Shown one piece after another: positions 25,293 to 33,953 of a DNA stretch of 52,460 nucleotides (position 1 is the stretch's first letter; every line of letters begins with the position of its first letter). The notes beneath the pieces are model-generated. The model saw only the letters and a list, made by a program, of their open reading frames with translations. It did no database searches and had not been told where the DNA came from. Both the position numbers and the translations under genes were made by a program. The stretch covers positions 1-52,460 of the forward strand of contig CAAGBI010000058.1 of NCBI GenBank assembly GCA_900768015.1. The letters run 5' to 3'. This stretch comes from an uncultured Alistipes sp. (lineage in GTDB: Bacteria > Bacteroidota > Bacteroidia > Bacteroidales > Rikenellaceae).

Positions 25293-25934
25293 TTACTTTG
25301 TATTCCCCTTACTGCCGATGCGGTGGTTGCGACGAAGCAGGGCGGGCGTGGTGTCGTAGCGGCGCTTGAAGGCTGCAATGAAGTGTGATGAGTTCGTGAA
25401 GCCACAGAGGCGCGCTATCTCCGTCACGGGGACATCCGTGGCGAGTATCATGCGGTATGCAAGGTCGAGTTTGCGTATTATGAACCACTGATGCGGAGGC
25501 ATGCTGTAGCGCTTGCGGAAGTGACGCTTGAATGTCGACACCGACACAAAGCACCTATCGGCCAGCTCCTCGAGCGTAAGGTTCTCGACCACCGCGCCCA
25601 TCACCACACTATCCAGACGACTATCCTCTGCCTCAGCCACCACATCTGCGGATATGTCACTCTCGTCTAAGTGCATAACGACCTGCTCGAACATGCCATT
25701 ACAATCGGGCTTGTTCTCTATGATGTGTCTACCGCGCTCGAGGATATAGAGGCATTGCTCGGGGATGTCGAAGCTGCGGCAATCGCTATGCACGCAGCAG
25801 TTGCCATGGATGATATAACCTATGGCATAGTACTCTGTAGCAATCGACGATGTGGAATTCGAGCTACTCTTTATATACTCAAATAGTAGTGCGGTCTTGG
25901 GCTGTGTACGCATGTTAGCATCATTATCATTCAT
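25293..25934 (-). CDS. AraC-family transcriptional regulator
   Basis: 213 residues from the chosen start. An N-terminal sensing region with several Cys and His residues (GNCCVHSDCRSFD) is followed by a C-terminal double HTH at about 115-205 (TLEELADRCFVSVSTFKRHF, then VTEIARLCGFTNSSHFIAAF). It should activate or repress nearby genes on binding an unknown signal. The frame is open for 60 more codons upstream, but the promoter at 25967-25997 lies inside that part, so MNDNDANM is the likely start. It is convergent with the YiiX gene. Confidence 0.88.
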   Translation of the reverse strand: MNDNDANMRTQPKTALLFEYIKSSSNSTSSIATEYYAIGYIIHGNCCVHSDCRSFDIPEQCLYILERGRHIIENKPDCNGMFEQVVMHLDESDISADVVAEAEDSRLDSVVMGAVVENLTLEELADRCFVSVSTFKRHFRKRYSMPPHQWFIIRKLDLAYRMILATDVPVTEIARLCGFTNSSHFIAAFKRRYDTTPALLRRNHRIGSKGNTK

Positions 25935-25966
25935 AATATTCGTGAGGCTTTGTTTATTTTCTATCA

Positions 25967-25997
25967 CAAAATTATAACAACAAAACCTAATATGCAA
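25967..25997 (-). promoter_or_regulatory. Promoter of the AraC-family gene at 25293
   Basis: On the minus strand TTG (plus 25995-25997), 20 bases and TAATTTTG (plus 25967-25974) match the consensus. The ATG lies 32 bases further on. Confidence 0.75.
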
Positions 25998-26203
25998 CAC
26001 TTGAAAGCAGATTGGCCCTTTTACAATATTAAGATAAACTAAATATACAATAAAAGATATGCTTTTTATTGTATTACTCACACTGCACAAAAAATCAACG
26101 CAATTATTAATCAATCGGATAGCGGAGTTGCCCTCTTAAAAATCCCGTCATTATTATATTTTCTTATAGTTTGAACCGATTTCAATTACTAATTGCGCAT
26201 TAA

Positions 26204-26235
26204 TTAAAAAGCCCGACCATTGCGGGTCGGGCTAT
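26204..26235 (-). terminator. Terminator of the lipocalin-like gene
   Basis: AGCCCGACC (26210-26218) pairs with GGTCGGGCT (26225-26233); on the minus strand it is followed by TTTTTAATT. Confidence 0.85.
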
Positions 26236-26255
26236 GAATTTAACCTTAAAAGGGC

Positions 26256-27041
26256 TTAGTACTTCCTAATTTTGCTATAGCAAGTCTCATTGCCATTCTC
26301 ATCACTCAAGTAGAGCTTACCACCCTCAAAGCGATAACGCTTCTTCGATGGGGTTGCATTACTATTTTCTACATTTGTGATATATACAGCATTATCATCG
26401 AATGTGTACTTATACCAAACTGGGTGTGATGGGCCTTCAATAGGTGGCATTGATGGATTGCTATACTTGCTCGAATAGGTAAAGAAATCCATTGGAGTGA
26501 CAAATTTAATATGTTCGTCATAGTAATATTCGCCATATTTTGTTGTTGTGCTCCAGTCGCCAATGAAGCGTGAATCAGCCTCGTTTACCTTGGTGTAGAC
26601 CTTAATGTTATCTGACTCAGATCCACAGCGGTGAAGCGAGAGGGTATTGTCACTAAATTTATACTCCCACTCGTCTGGTTCACTGCCACTATATTGTATC
26701 CATAGATTTCCTCCATTTACCCAATAGGTAATTGATTCACGAGATATGTAGCTAATAACCTCCTCCTTATTATAACCATCCATTGTTCTATAGCCGCTAC
26801 CATTCTCCTCGAAGTAGTACATATAGTCTGAATGGCTACTCATCTGACTATTGGGGTTTGCTTCAACAGTAAGTGTCCAACAGCCAACGAATTTTTTGGC
26901 CTCTTCTGCATCGTTTTCCTCTACAACTGTTGAATTTGTTTGTCCACCAGTCTCGTTATTTGCGTTGACAAACTCCCTCTCGCACGACGCTGCCATACCT
27001 GCTACCGCAAGCATCAACAACATAAATAGACTCTTTTTCAT
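26256..27041 (-). CDS. Lipoprotein with two lipocalin-like repeats
   Basis: 261 residues. The signal ends with a lipobox AASC (Cys20). Two domains each open with a similar motif, FVGCWTLTVEA (about 51) and RFIGDWSTTTK (about 158), followed by beta strands, as in lipocalin-like proteins of Bacteroidota. It is probably surface or periplasmic and may bind a small hydrophobic ligand; no ligand is known. It is monocistronic, with promoter at 27101-27132 and terminator at 26204-26235. The gene is AT-richer than the housekeeping genes around it. Confidence 0.7.
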   Translation of the reverse strand: MKKSLFMLLMLAVAGMAASCEREFVNANNETGGQTNSTVVEENDAEEAKKFVGCWTLTVEANPNSQMSSHSDYMYYFEENGSGYRTMDGYNKEEVISYISRESITYWVNGGNLWIQYSGSEPDEWEYKFSDNTLSLHRCGSESDNIKVYTKVNEADSRFIGDWSTTTKYGEYYYDEHIKFVTPMDFFTYSSKYSNPSMPPIEGPSHPVWYKYTFDDNAVYITNVENSNATPSKKRYRFEGGKLYLSDENGNETCYSKIRKY

Positions 27042-27100
27042 AGTTCTAAGTTTTATAGGTTTAACAATAGGTTATTACTCTTTCGCGATTTTATCTATCA

Positions 27101-27132
27101 CAAAATTACCGCGAAAAAGTTTTACAAAACAA
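27101..27132 (-). promoter_or_regulatory. Promoter of the lipocalin-like gene
   Basis: The minus strand has TTG (plus 27130-27132), 21 bases and TAATTTTG (plus 27101-27108). The -33 TTG lies in the T run of the terminator of the upstream gene. Confidence 0.68.
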
Positions 27133-27167
27133 AAAACGACCCACGAATTTTAGTTCGTAAGTCGTTG
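27130..27167 (-). terminator. Terminator of the TPR/LuxR-type gene
   Basis: On the minus strand AACGAC-TT-ACGAA pairs with TTCGT-GG-GTCGTT (plus 27135-27166), with a 6-base loop, followed by a T run. A damaged copy of the same hairpin lies at about 29043-29076. Confidence 0.72.
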
Positions 27168-27225
27168 AAAATCAACATCAGTTGAAAATATTTGTTTTAC
27201 TGCGTAACCTAATAGTTTTACACCT

Positions 27226-28869
27226 CTACTTTTCAAGCATATCTCTGAGGAAAATCGAGAGGTTGGTATCACTTTCCGTAAGACCAAGCTTATGTCGGAT
27301 GTCGGCACTCTGGTGGTAATGCCGTGACTGATTTGTGTAGGCCTTGATATCCTTACCCTTCAAGCCGATTGCGTACAAACAACAAATCTCAATCTCTTGC
27401 TCGGAAAGATTATGCTCCTCAAGGTATTTGATAAATTTAGGATGACTACCAGCAAATGCTAATTTAGTAGATGTCATAAATGTATCTTTATTAGCAAGTA
27501 ACTCTTCCATCTCCTTACTTGCAGTTCGGTCAATTTCACTATTATTTGTTATAAATGCCGTAAAGAACTTATTTAGCAACTCTAAACGCTTCACAACAGC
27601 AGTTTTGATCTCTGGCGCGAACTCCTCACTCTGCGCAAGTAGGTTAGTTAAATTATCACGCTCTTCCTCTATTTGCAAATATAATAGTCTATATTTCTCC
27701 GTCTCCTGCTCAGCAATAGTCTTTTCCATTCTATTTACTTTAAGTCGATAGCGAATGAATACTATAATTGAAAGCAATATTGCGATAAATAATGCAGACC
27801 ACAATATAACTCGCATCTTGGATTCTTTCTCTTTTAATGTTTGCAGTTCTAGCTTGTGCCTTTCTTCTACAAACCTGGTGTCTTGTGTATATATAGCAGA
27901 ATCAATACTATCTGCCAATATTATATATTTTTTATATGACTCAAGTGCTCTTTTATGGTCTTCTAAACCTTGATATATATCAGAAATAATCGATAGATAC
28001 TTTCTCTCTTTTGCAACATCAGAGCTAGTATCATATTCAGATAAGACTGATAGTGCTTCATTATAATTATTCATTTTAAGATATGCATTCGCTATTGTAA
28101 GCCTGTCTATCATAGATGATGGAACAGCGCTAATATACTCTTGTAGTATTTCATTCATCTCTTGTTCTGTGCCAAAATTTGTGAGATATGTTAGGTATGA
28201 GGCATAAAACTCTGTTAACCTACTGATGCTCATATCTTGCAGCAACGTTTTGCACTCATATATATAAGGACATGCACTATTGGGTTCTTCTTTTAATGTA
28301 TATCCATTAATAATTCGATTTAAGCAGTTCGCATAACTATTAATCATTCCTGATTCTTTGAAGAGTAATGCAGAATTTTTATTTGCTTCAATAAAGTTAT
28401 CCCATTCGTATAATGAATAATATATATGACTTTGGGCAAAGTATGTACGAGCCTTAGTCAGTATATCATTTGATTCTTTACCATTATAAATAGCATTTAC
28501 AAAACACTCCATTGCCATAGCATCATTGCCTGCGTTCTGATAGATGCGACCTTGATAGTAGCATGTACGGAGTTTGTCCGTTGCAGAGCCATTATCTTCG
28601 TAATAATCAATGGCGGGCTGCAAAACCTCAAAGTCGGTCTTGTCAATATAGTTCTTATCCAGGGCCATAGAGAGCAACAGGGCGTGCTTCGCGGGCTCCT
28701 CATCGCCAACGAGCTCGTCGGTGTCAATAGCTTGCAACACATTAAGCACACTATCGGGGCGCTCCTCGATAATGCTCTCCATTGCGGTAATAGTCGCCCA
28801 ATGCTCCGAGTGGCGGTTGCACGACACCAGGCACAGACCAAGAAGAAGTATGGTAAGAAGTCGTTTCAT
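27226..28869 (-). CDS. TPR lipoprotein regulator with transmembrane helix and LuxR-type HTH
   Basis: 547 residues from the chosen start MKRLLTILLLGLCLVSCNR, a lipobox ending at Cys17. TPR-like helices span about 40-330, a membrane helix is at about 353-373, then a coiled coil (EKTIAEQETEKYRLLYLQIE) and a C-terminal LuxR/GerE-like HTH (LSEQEIEICCLYAIGLKGKD). Such periplasm-TM-HTH proteins are a Bacteroidota one-protein signalling type. The start at 28869 is favoured over 28980 because TATCTTTG stands at 28890-28897 and the lipobox begins there. The first 120 codons are GC-rich like host genes; the rest is clearly AT-rich. Confidence 0.8.
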   Translation of the reverse strand: MKRLLTILLLGLCLVSCNRHSEHWATITAMESIIEERPDSVLNVLQAIDTDELVGDEEPAKHALLLSMALDKNYIDKTDFEVLQPAIDYYEDNGSATDKLRTCYYQGRIYQNAGNDAMAMECFVNAIYNGKESNDILTKARTYFAQSHIYYSLYEWDNFIEANKNSALLFKESGMINSYANCLNRIINGYTLKEEPNSACPYIYECKTLLQDMSISRLTEFYASYLTYLTNFGTEQEMNEILQEYISAVPSSMIDRLTIANAYLKMNNYNEALSVLSEYDTSSDVAKERKYLSIISDIYQGLEDHKRALESYKKYIILADSIDSAIYTQDTRFVEERHKLELQTLKEKESKMRVILWSALFIAILLSIIVFIRYRLKVNRMEKTIAEQETEKYRLLYLQIEEERDNLTNLLAQSEEFAPEIKTAVVKRLELLNKFFTAFITNNSEIDRTASKEMEELLANKDTFMTSTKLAFAGSHPKFIKYLEEHNLSEQEIEICCLYAIGLKGKDIKAYTNQSRHYHQSADIRHKLGLTESDTNLSIFLRDMLEK

Positions 28870-28889
28870 AAAAGTTTCTCGATTTTCCA

Positions 28890-28897
28890 CAAAGATA
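28890..28897 (-). promoter_or_regulatory. -7 element of the TPR/LuxR-type gene
   Basis: The minus strand reads TATCTTTG 20 bases before the chosen ATG; no TTG is seen at the -33 distance. Confidence 0.5.
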
Positions 28898-29020
28898 AAA
28901 TAATTTAGTTTGAAATGGTAAATAGTGTTAAATGATATTTCACCTTTGAGTTTTCTAAATTTTCGGGCATAACAATGCATTTGTAGAACTATTTTTTTTA
29001 TCCTATTACAAAGTTAATCA

Positions 29021-29172
29021 GAAATAGTTTTACACATCAAAAAACGACCCGTGAACTTTAGTCCGTAAGTCACTGAAAATCAACATCAGTAGAAAACACC
29101 TATTTACCGCTCTTATGAAAAAGTTTTACACACCCTACTTTTTGAGCATATTTTGAAGGAAAATTGATAGAT
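29021..29172 (-). repeat. Diverged copy of the 3' end and downstream region of the TPR/LuxR-type gene
   Basis: This stretch aligns with about 27113-27264. A 51-base core starting at 29039 matches 27131 onward at 45 of 51 positions, all six differences being transitions. The similarity runs on through the stop codon into coding sequence. It is the trace of a tandem duplication. Confidence 0.75.
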
Positions 29173-29210
29173 CTGTGGCAGTCCTCCTTGCATTCGGTCA
29201 TGATAATGGC
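29135..29210 (-). pseudogene. Remnant 3' end of a second TPR/LuxR-type regulator
   Basis: Reading the minus strand towards 29135, the last codons give TATDLSIFLQNMLKK followed by TAG. The intact gene ends DTNLSIFLRDMLEK. Further upstream a CATTATCAT (HYH) resembles the RHYHQ of the intact HTH, but in another frame. Nothing more of the gene is recognisable before the tRNA-Met terminator. It is a decayed paralogue, not an expressed gene. Confidence 0.7.
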
Positions 29211-29258
29211 AGTTATAGCACTCCGCGACGCAAAGAAATTGGAGGTGAGATATGGAGA

Positions 29259-29292
29259 AAAAAAATAGCATCGGACATATATCCGATGCTTA
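29259..29292 (-). terminator. Terminator of tRNA-Met
   Basis: AGCATCGGA (29267-29275) pairs with TCCGATGCT (29282-29290); on the minus strand a run of T follows. Confidence 0.87.
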
Positions 29293-29297
29293 TGGTG

Positions 29298-29371
29298 TAG
29301 CGAGAGAGAGACTTGAACTCTCGACCTCATGATTATGAATCATGCGCTCTAACCAGCTGAGCTATCTCGCC
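29298..29371 (-). tRNA. tRNA with CAT anticodon (probably elongator tRNA-Met)
   Basis: The reverse complement folds with acceptor GGCGAGA/TCTCGCT, D arm TAGCTCAGCTGGTTAGAGCG, anticodon stem CATGA/TCATG with loop TTCATAA (CAT) and T arm GAGAGTTCAAGTCTCTC. The CAT anticodon could also belong to tRNA-Ile2 (lysidine). The first pair G1-T72 and the general sequence look like elongator Met, but this needs a model search to settle. CCA is not encoded. Confidence 0.9.
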
Positions 29372-29390
29372 ATTGCTCTGAAAGCGAGTG

Positions 29391-29420
29391 CAAAGATAGA
29401 GCATTTTTCTAAACTTCCAA
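29391..29420 (-). promoter_or_regulatory. Promoter of tRNA-Met
   Basis: On the minus strand TTG (plus 29418-29420), 19 bases, TATCTTTG (plus 29391-29398): exact consensus. Confidence 0.87.
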
Positions 29421-29537
29421 AATATTTCGCAACTTTTTTTCAAAAAATTTACATTTATTTTAGATCAAAATATTCCCACAAAGTGCAAACGCCTACAAAT
29501 CAAAGCATTATCATTTACAACCGAATTGCGAGGGGCA

Positions 29538-32342
29538 TCACAGATACTTACCCGTATAGCTACGCTCCGAGCGCTTGATATCCTCGGGCGTACCCTCAGC
29601 GACAATCTCGCCACCACCCTTGCCTCCCTCGGGGCCGAGGTCGATAATCCAATCTGCAACGCGCACCACATCGAGGTTATGCTCGATAACGATAGCCGTA
29701 TTACCGCAATCCACCAAGCGGTTTATGACATCCAGCAGCTGGCGTATATCCTCGAAATGGAGACCCGTAGTGGGCTCATCAAGGATATAGAGCGTGCGAC
29801 CCGTATCGCGCTTCGAAAGCTCCGTAGCGAGCTTTATGCGCTGCGACTCACCTCCCGAGAGCGTAGTGCATGGCTGACCGAGCGTGAGGTAGCCCAAGCC
29901 CACCTGCTGGATAGCCTTGAGTTTAGTATATATAGATGGTATATGCTCGAAGAACTCAACGGCCATATTGATGGTCATATTGAGCACATCGTTGATGCTC
30001 TTACCCTTATACTTAACCTCCAGCGTCTCGCGGTTATAACGGTTGCCACCACACTGACGGCAGCGCACATATACATCGGGCAGGAAGTTCATCTCTATGG
30101 TCTCGTGACCCGCACCACGACACGCCTCACAGCGGCCACCCTTAACATTGAACGAGAAGCGACCCGCCTTATAACCTCGTATCTGTGCATCGGGCGTCTG
30201 CTCGAAGAGCTTACGTATGTCGGCAAAGACATTGGTATATGTCGCGGGGTTACTGCGCGGTGTGCGACCAATAGGCGACTGGTCAACCACAACCAACTTA
30301 TCGATATGCTCCATGCCCTCAATCGAAGCGTATGGTAGAGCCTGGTCGAACGAACGATACAGGTGGCGCGAGAGAACGGGGCGCAGTGTGCCATTTATAA
30401 GCGACGACTTACCCGAGCCCGATACACCCGTAATGCAAACCAGCTTACCGAGCGGAATGCTCACATCTACATTTTTGAGGTTGTGGCCCGTAGCGCCACG
30501 CAGGGTGAGATACTCGCCACTACCCTTTCGCAACTCCGCGGGAGGCTCTATGCGCCTACGACCCGTGAGGTAGTCGGCAGTGATGCTCTTACTGTTGCAT
30601 ATATCCTCGAAAGTGCCCGCAGCGACAATCTCGCCACCACGACGACCCGCCAAGGGGCCGACATCAACGATATAGTCCGCAGCACGCATCATATCCTCGT
30701 CGTGCTCAACAACGATAACCGAGTTACCCGCATCGCGCAAGCTCTTAAGGCTCGATATAAGGCGGTGGTTATCCCTCTGGTGCAAGCCGATGCTTGGCTC
30801 ATCGAGGATGTAGAGGACATTCACGAGTTTCGAGCCTATCTGCGTAGCGAGGCGTATGCGCTGTGCCTCACCGCCCGATATGGTGCGCGAAGCACGCGAC
30901 AAAGACAAGTAACCGAGGCCCACATCCACCAAGAAGCCTACACGCTCGCGTATCTCCTTAACGATGTCGCGGGCGATGGTGCGCTCCTTGTCGTTGAGCA
31001 CCTCGTCGATATGCGAAATCCACTCCTTGAACTCCACGATTGACATCGCCGAGACATCCGCTATACTCTTGTCGCCAATACGGAAATGCAAAGCCTCAGC
31101 CTTAAGACGCGAGCCACCACAGCATGGGCACTCCTCCCTCGCCATAAACTGCTCCCTCCACTTACGGCCCTTTGCCGACTCCTCGTCCTCGCTGCGCATA
31201 ATCCACTCCGAGACACCCATCCACTGCACCAAGCGCGTGCCCGACACAGTCGAGAACTCCGACATATTGACAGCCACAGGCTCCGAGTCGCCATAGAGGA
31301 TGGCATTGAGGCCCTCACGCGAGATTGTGCCAAGAGGGTCGTCAAGCGTAAAGTCGTGACGATGGCCCAGCATCTCGAGCATGGCAAAGAGCATATTATT
31401 ATGGTACTTACCCAATGGCTCTACACCACCATCGCGGAGCGAGAGGCTTGCATCGGGTATAATCTTTTCGATATCGAAGACCGCCCTATCACCCAAACCA
31501 TTACACTCGGGACAAGCACCCTTTGGTGAGTTGAACGAGAAGGTATGAGGCTCGGGCTCCTCGAATGCCACACCCGTAGTGGGACACATAAGGTTGCGCG
31601 AGTAGTAGCGTATGCCCTCGGTAGCATAGTCGTAGAGCATCATCGTACCACGGCCCTGGCGCATAGCCTCACCCAACGATGTCGCCATACGCTCGCGGTG
31701 CGCCTCGCCAACAACCAAACGGTCGATAACCATGTCAATGGTATGGGTCTTATAACGGTCGAGTTTCAACCCCGCCGAGAACTCGCGTATCTCGCCGTCG
31801 ATGCGAGCATAGATATAACCCTTGCGTGACATGGTCTCAAAGAGCTCACGGTAGTGACCCTTACGACCCTTAACCACAGGGGCGAGGAATGCTACCCTAC
31901 GGCCCTCAAAGGCGTTAATCATCAGGTTTATAATCTCCTGGTCACTATAGCGCACCATGGGCTCGCCCGTGTGTGGCGAGTAGGCACGCGAGGCACGAGC
32001 ATAAAGTAGGCGCAAGAAGTCGTTAATCTCCGTCACCGTGCCCACGGTAGAGCGGGGGTTCTTGTTCGTTGTCTTCTGCTCGATGGCCACAACGGGGCTT
32101 AGGCCCGTGATGTGGTCTACATCGGGGCGCTCCATATTGCCAACAAACTGGCGTGCGTATGCCGAGAGGGTCTCCATATAACGGCGCTGACCCTCGGCGT
32201 AGATGGTATCGAATGCCAACGACGACTTACCCGAACCCGAGAGGCCGGTTATAACAACAAGCGAGTCGCGTGGTATCGTCACATCCACATTCTTGAGGTT
32301 ATGCACCCTCGCTCCAGTTATCTCAATCTGTCGTTTTGCCAT
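29538..32342 (-). CDS. uvrA: Excinuclease ABC subunit A
   Basis: 934 residues, normal length. Two ABC ATPase halves carry Walker A motifs GLSGSGKSS (33-41) and GVSGSGKSS, and signature motifs TISGGEAQRIRLA and TLSGGESQRIKLA. The second zinc module is intact (CEAC and CRQC). The first has CPTT at 253-256 instead of CxxC, keeping CPEC at 277-280. UvrA finds DNA lesions and loads UvrB in nucleotide excision repair. It is the last gene of a five-gene minus-strand operon, 3 bases after the TauE gene; uvrC is the divergent neighbour of that operon. Confidence 0.96.
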   Translation of the reverse strand: MAKRQIEITGARVHNLKNVDVTIPRDSLVVITGLSGSGKSSLAFDTIYAEGQRRYMETLSAYARQFVGNMERPDVDHITGLSPVVAIEQKTTNKNPRSTVGTVTEINDFLRLLYARASRAYSPHTGEPMVRYSDQEIINLMINAFEGRRVAFLAPVVKGRKGHYRELFETMSRKGYIYARIDGEIREFSAGLKLDRYKTHTIDMVIDRLVVGEAHRERMATSLGEAMRQGRGTMMLYDYATEGIRYYSRNLMCPTTGVAFEEPEPHTFSFNSPKGACPECNGLGDRAVFDIEKIIPDASLSLRDGGVEPLGKYHNNMLFAMLEMLGHRHDFTLDDPLGTISREGLNAILYGDSEPVAVNMSEFSTVSGTRLVQWMGVSEWIMRSEDEESAKGRKWREQFMAREECPCCGGSRLKAEALHFRIGDKSIADVSAMSIVEFKEWISHIDEVLNDKERTIARDIVKEIRERVGFLVDVGLGYLSLSRASRTISGGEAQRIRLATQIGSKLVNVLYILDEPSIGLHQRDNHRLISSLKSLRDAGNSVIVVEHDEDMMRAADYIVDVGPLAGRRGGEIVAAGTFEDICNSKSITADYLTGRRRIEPPAELRKGSGEYLTLRGATGHNLKNVDVSIPLGKLVCITGVSGSGKSSLINGTLRPVLSRHLYRSFDQALPYASIEGMEHIDKLVVVDQSPIGRTPRSNPATYTNVFADIRKLFEQTPDAQIRGYKAGRFSFNVKGGRCEACRGAGHETIEMNFLPDVYVRCRQCGGNRYNRETLEVKYKGKSINDVLNMTINMAVEFFEHIPSIYTKLKAIQQVGLGYLTLGQPCTTLSGGESQRIKLATELSKRDTGRTLYILDEPTTGLHFEDIRQLLDVINRLVDCGNTAIVIEHNLDVVRVADWIIDLGPEGGKGGGEIVAEGTPEDIKRSERSYTGKYL

Positions 32343-32345
32343 AGC

Positions 32346-33146
32346 TTAGTTGAGTAGTGGTTGCAGCAGATCCTGCAACGAAATCAGACCCACAAGGTCT
32401 ACGAACGATACTACGATGATAAACAGCGTGAACCACTTCACGAACTTAACACCCCAGTTAGCTGCCCAGTGCGATGCCAGCACAGCACCAAGGATGTTGC
32501 CTATGCCGTGAATAAGGCCTGCATCGTAGTCCACCTGACCCTTATACATAAACACCGCCAAAGCAAAGGGCGTAGAGATAAAAATCACGCAACCCTTAAG
32601 CACATTGGCCGTGACGATGTCGAGCTTCATAGTCCATATGGTCACGGCGAGAATCAAGAAGCCGAGGCCGATATAGATATATCCGCCATAGAAGCCCACA
32701 AGGAAGAAGATGGGATAGTGCCACCACTTTATCTTCAACTTGTGACCCTCGGGCGTAGAGACCTTATCGCGGTCCAAAATGAGGTATATGAGGATAATGG
32801 CAAGCACAAGGCTCAAGCACACCTTGAAGGTGCTCTCGCTAACATCAATAGCACAGAGTGAGCCCGCAATAGTACCAAAGATGGTTGGTAGGCCGAGTAG
32901 AACACTATTCTTAATGTCGACCATGCTCTTGCGCATAAAAGCGATTGTGGCAGAGAAGTTCTGCATCACAACGGCAATACGGTTTGTACCATTAGCCACG
33001 GCAACGGGGATACCCATAGCCATGTATAGCGCCATCGTAATTACCGAGCCACCGCCACCCAGCGTATTGATGATGCCCACCACGACGCCCGAGACAAGCA
33101 GCAAAGTAACGACTACCCAATCTATATTCTGCAACCACTCCATCAT
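32346..33146 (-). CDS. TauE/SafE family membrane permease
   Basis: 266 residues with about eight hydrophobic helices. The family signature GIINTLGGGGSVITMALYMA at about 24-43 is present, with its repeat at GFYGGYIYIGLGFLILA. Members are thought to export sulfite, sulfoacetate or related organosulfur anions; the substrate here cannot be told. It overlaps the nitrilase gene by 4 bases (ATGA), so the two are translationally coupled. Confidence 0.9.
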   Translation of the reverse strand: MMEWLQNIDWVVVTLLLVSGVVVGIINTLGGGGSVITMALYMAMGIPVAVANGTNRIAVVMQNFSATIAFMRKSMVDIKNSVLLGLPTIFGTIAGSLCAIDVSESTFKVCLSLVLAIILIYLILDRDKVSTPEGHKLKIKWWHYPIFFLVGFYGGYIYIGLGFLILAVTIWTMKLDIVTANVLKGCVIFISTPFALAVFMYKGQVDYDAGLIHGIGNILGAVLASHWAANWGVKFVKWFTLFIIVVSFVDLVGLISLQDLLQPLLN

Positions 33147-33946
33147 AATCCTTGAAGTTTTGTAATTATAAAATCATCGGCATCGCGCGCAACATCAAAG
33201 CGCTCTTTGAATGCCTCCTGTTTCTCCAAATCTATCTCTACAATGGCCACCGTAGCCTCATCGCCACAATCAGCCATAACATCGCCACGATAGTCCACCG
33301 CCATAGAGTCACCCGCATACTCCAGCGTTGGCTCTGCGCCTATGCGGTTTACGCCAAAGACATAGGCCTGGTTCTCCATAGCTCGCGCACGAAGCAGCGT
33401 ACGCCACACCTCCCTGCGCGCCTTGGGCCACAAAGCCGAGTAGATTATCGCATCGTAGTCGCCACGCTGACGGCTCCACACAGGGAAGCGCAAATCGTAG
33501 CACACCTCCATAAGATAGCGCACGCCGCGCCACTCGATAACCGTACGCTCCTCGCCCGCCGTGAACTTCTCCGCCTCGCCACCGATAGAGAAGAGGTGGT
33601 GCTTGTCGTACCATAACACATCAGCGTCGGGCGTAATCAAATACATGCGGTTGCGATACTCCTTATCGCGCTCCACAATCACAGAGCCCACCACCGCGGC
33701 ATCCAACTCGCGAGCAATGTCTATCATAAGCGATATGTTGCGACCATCGCGGTCAGCAATCTTCTCGGGGTCGGTAACAAAGCCCGTCATAAACATCTCC
33801 GAGAAGATGATTAGGTCGACCTTAGGCTTTCGGCCCGCGCTAATATCGCACGCCAACTCGGCAACCAACGCCCTGATACTCTTGGCATTGGCCCTCCAGT
33901 CGCTCCATGCAATATCGCGCTGTACTATGGCTACGCTCTGCTTCAT
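33143..33946 (-). CDS. Nitrilase-superfamily amidase (omega-amidase/YafV-like)
   Basis: 267 residues with the catalytic triad in family order: Glu50 (IIFSEMFMTGF), Lys115 (WYDKHHLFS) and Cys149 (MEVCYDLRFPVWSR). The sequence around the Cys and the WPKARREVWRTLLRARAMEN segment resembles YafV/omega-amidases, which hydrolyse alpha-ketoglutaramate or similar deaminated amides in metabolite repair. The exact substrate is an inference. It lies between the methyltransferase and TauE genes. Confidence 0.9.
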   Translation of the reverse strand: MKQSVAIVQRDIAWSDWRANAKSIRALVAELACDISAGRKPKVDLIIFSEMFMTGFVTDPEKIADRDGRNISLMIDIARELDAAVVGSVIVERDKEYRNRMYLITPDADVLWYDKHHLFSIGGEAEKFTAGEERTVIEWRGVRYLMEVCYDLRFPVWSRQRGDYDAIIYSALWPKARREVWRTLLRARAMENQAYVFGVNRIGAEPTLEYAGDSMAVDYRGDVMADCGDEATVAIVEIDLEKQEAFKERFDVARDADDFIITKLQGL

Positions 33947-33953
33947 TGTTACA

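Noticed and set aside
29100..29330. Minus-strand open frame of 76 codons
   Set aside because: It runs through part of tRNA-Met and its terminator and uses a different frame from the recognisable gene remnant.
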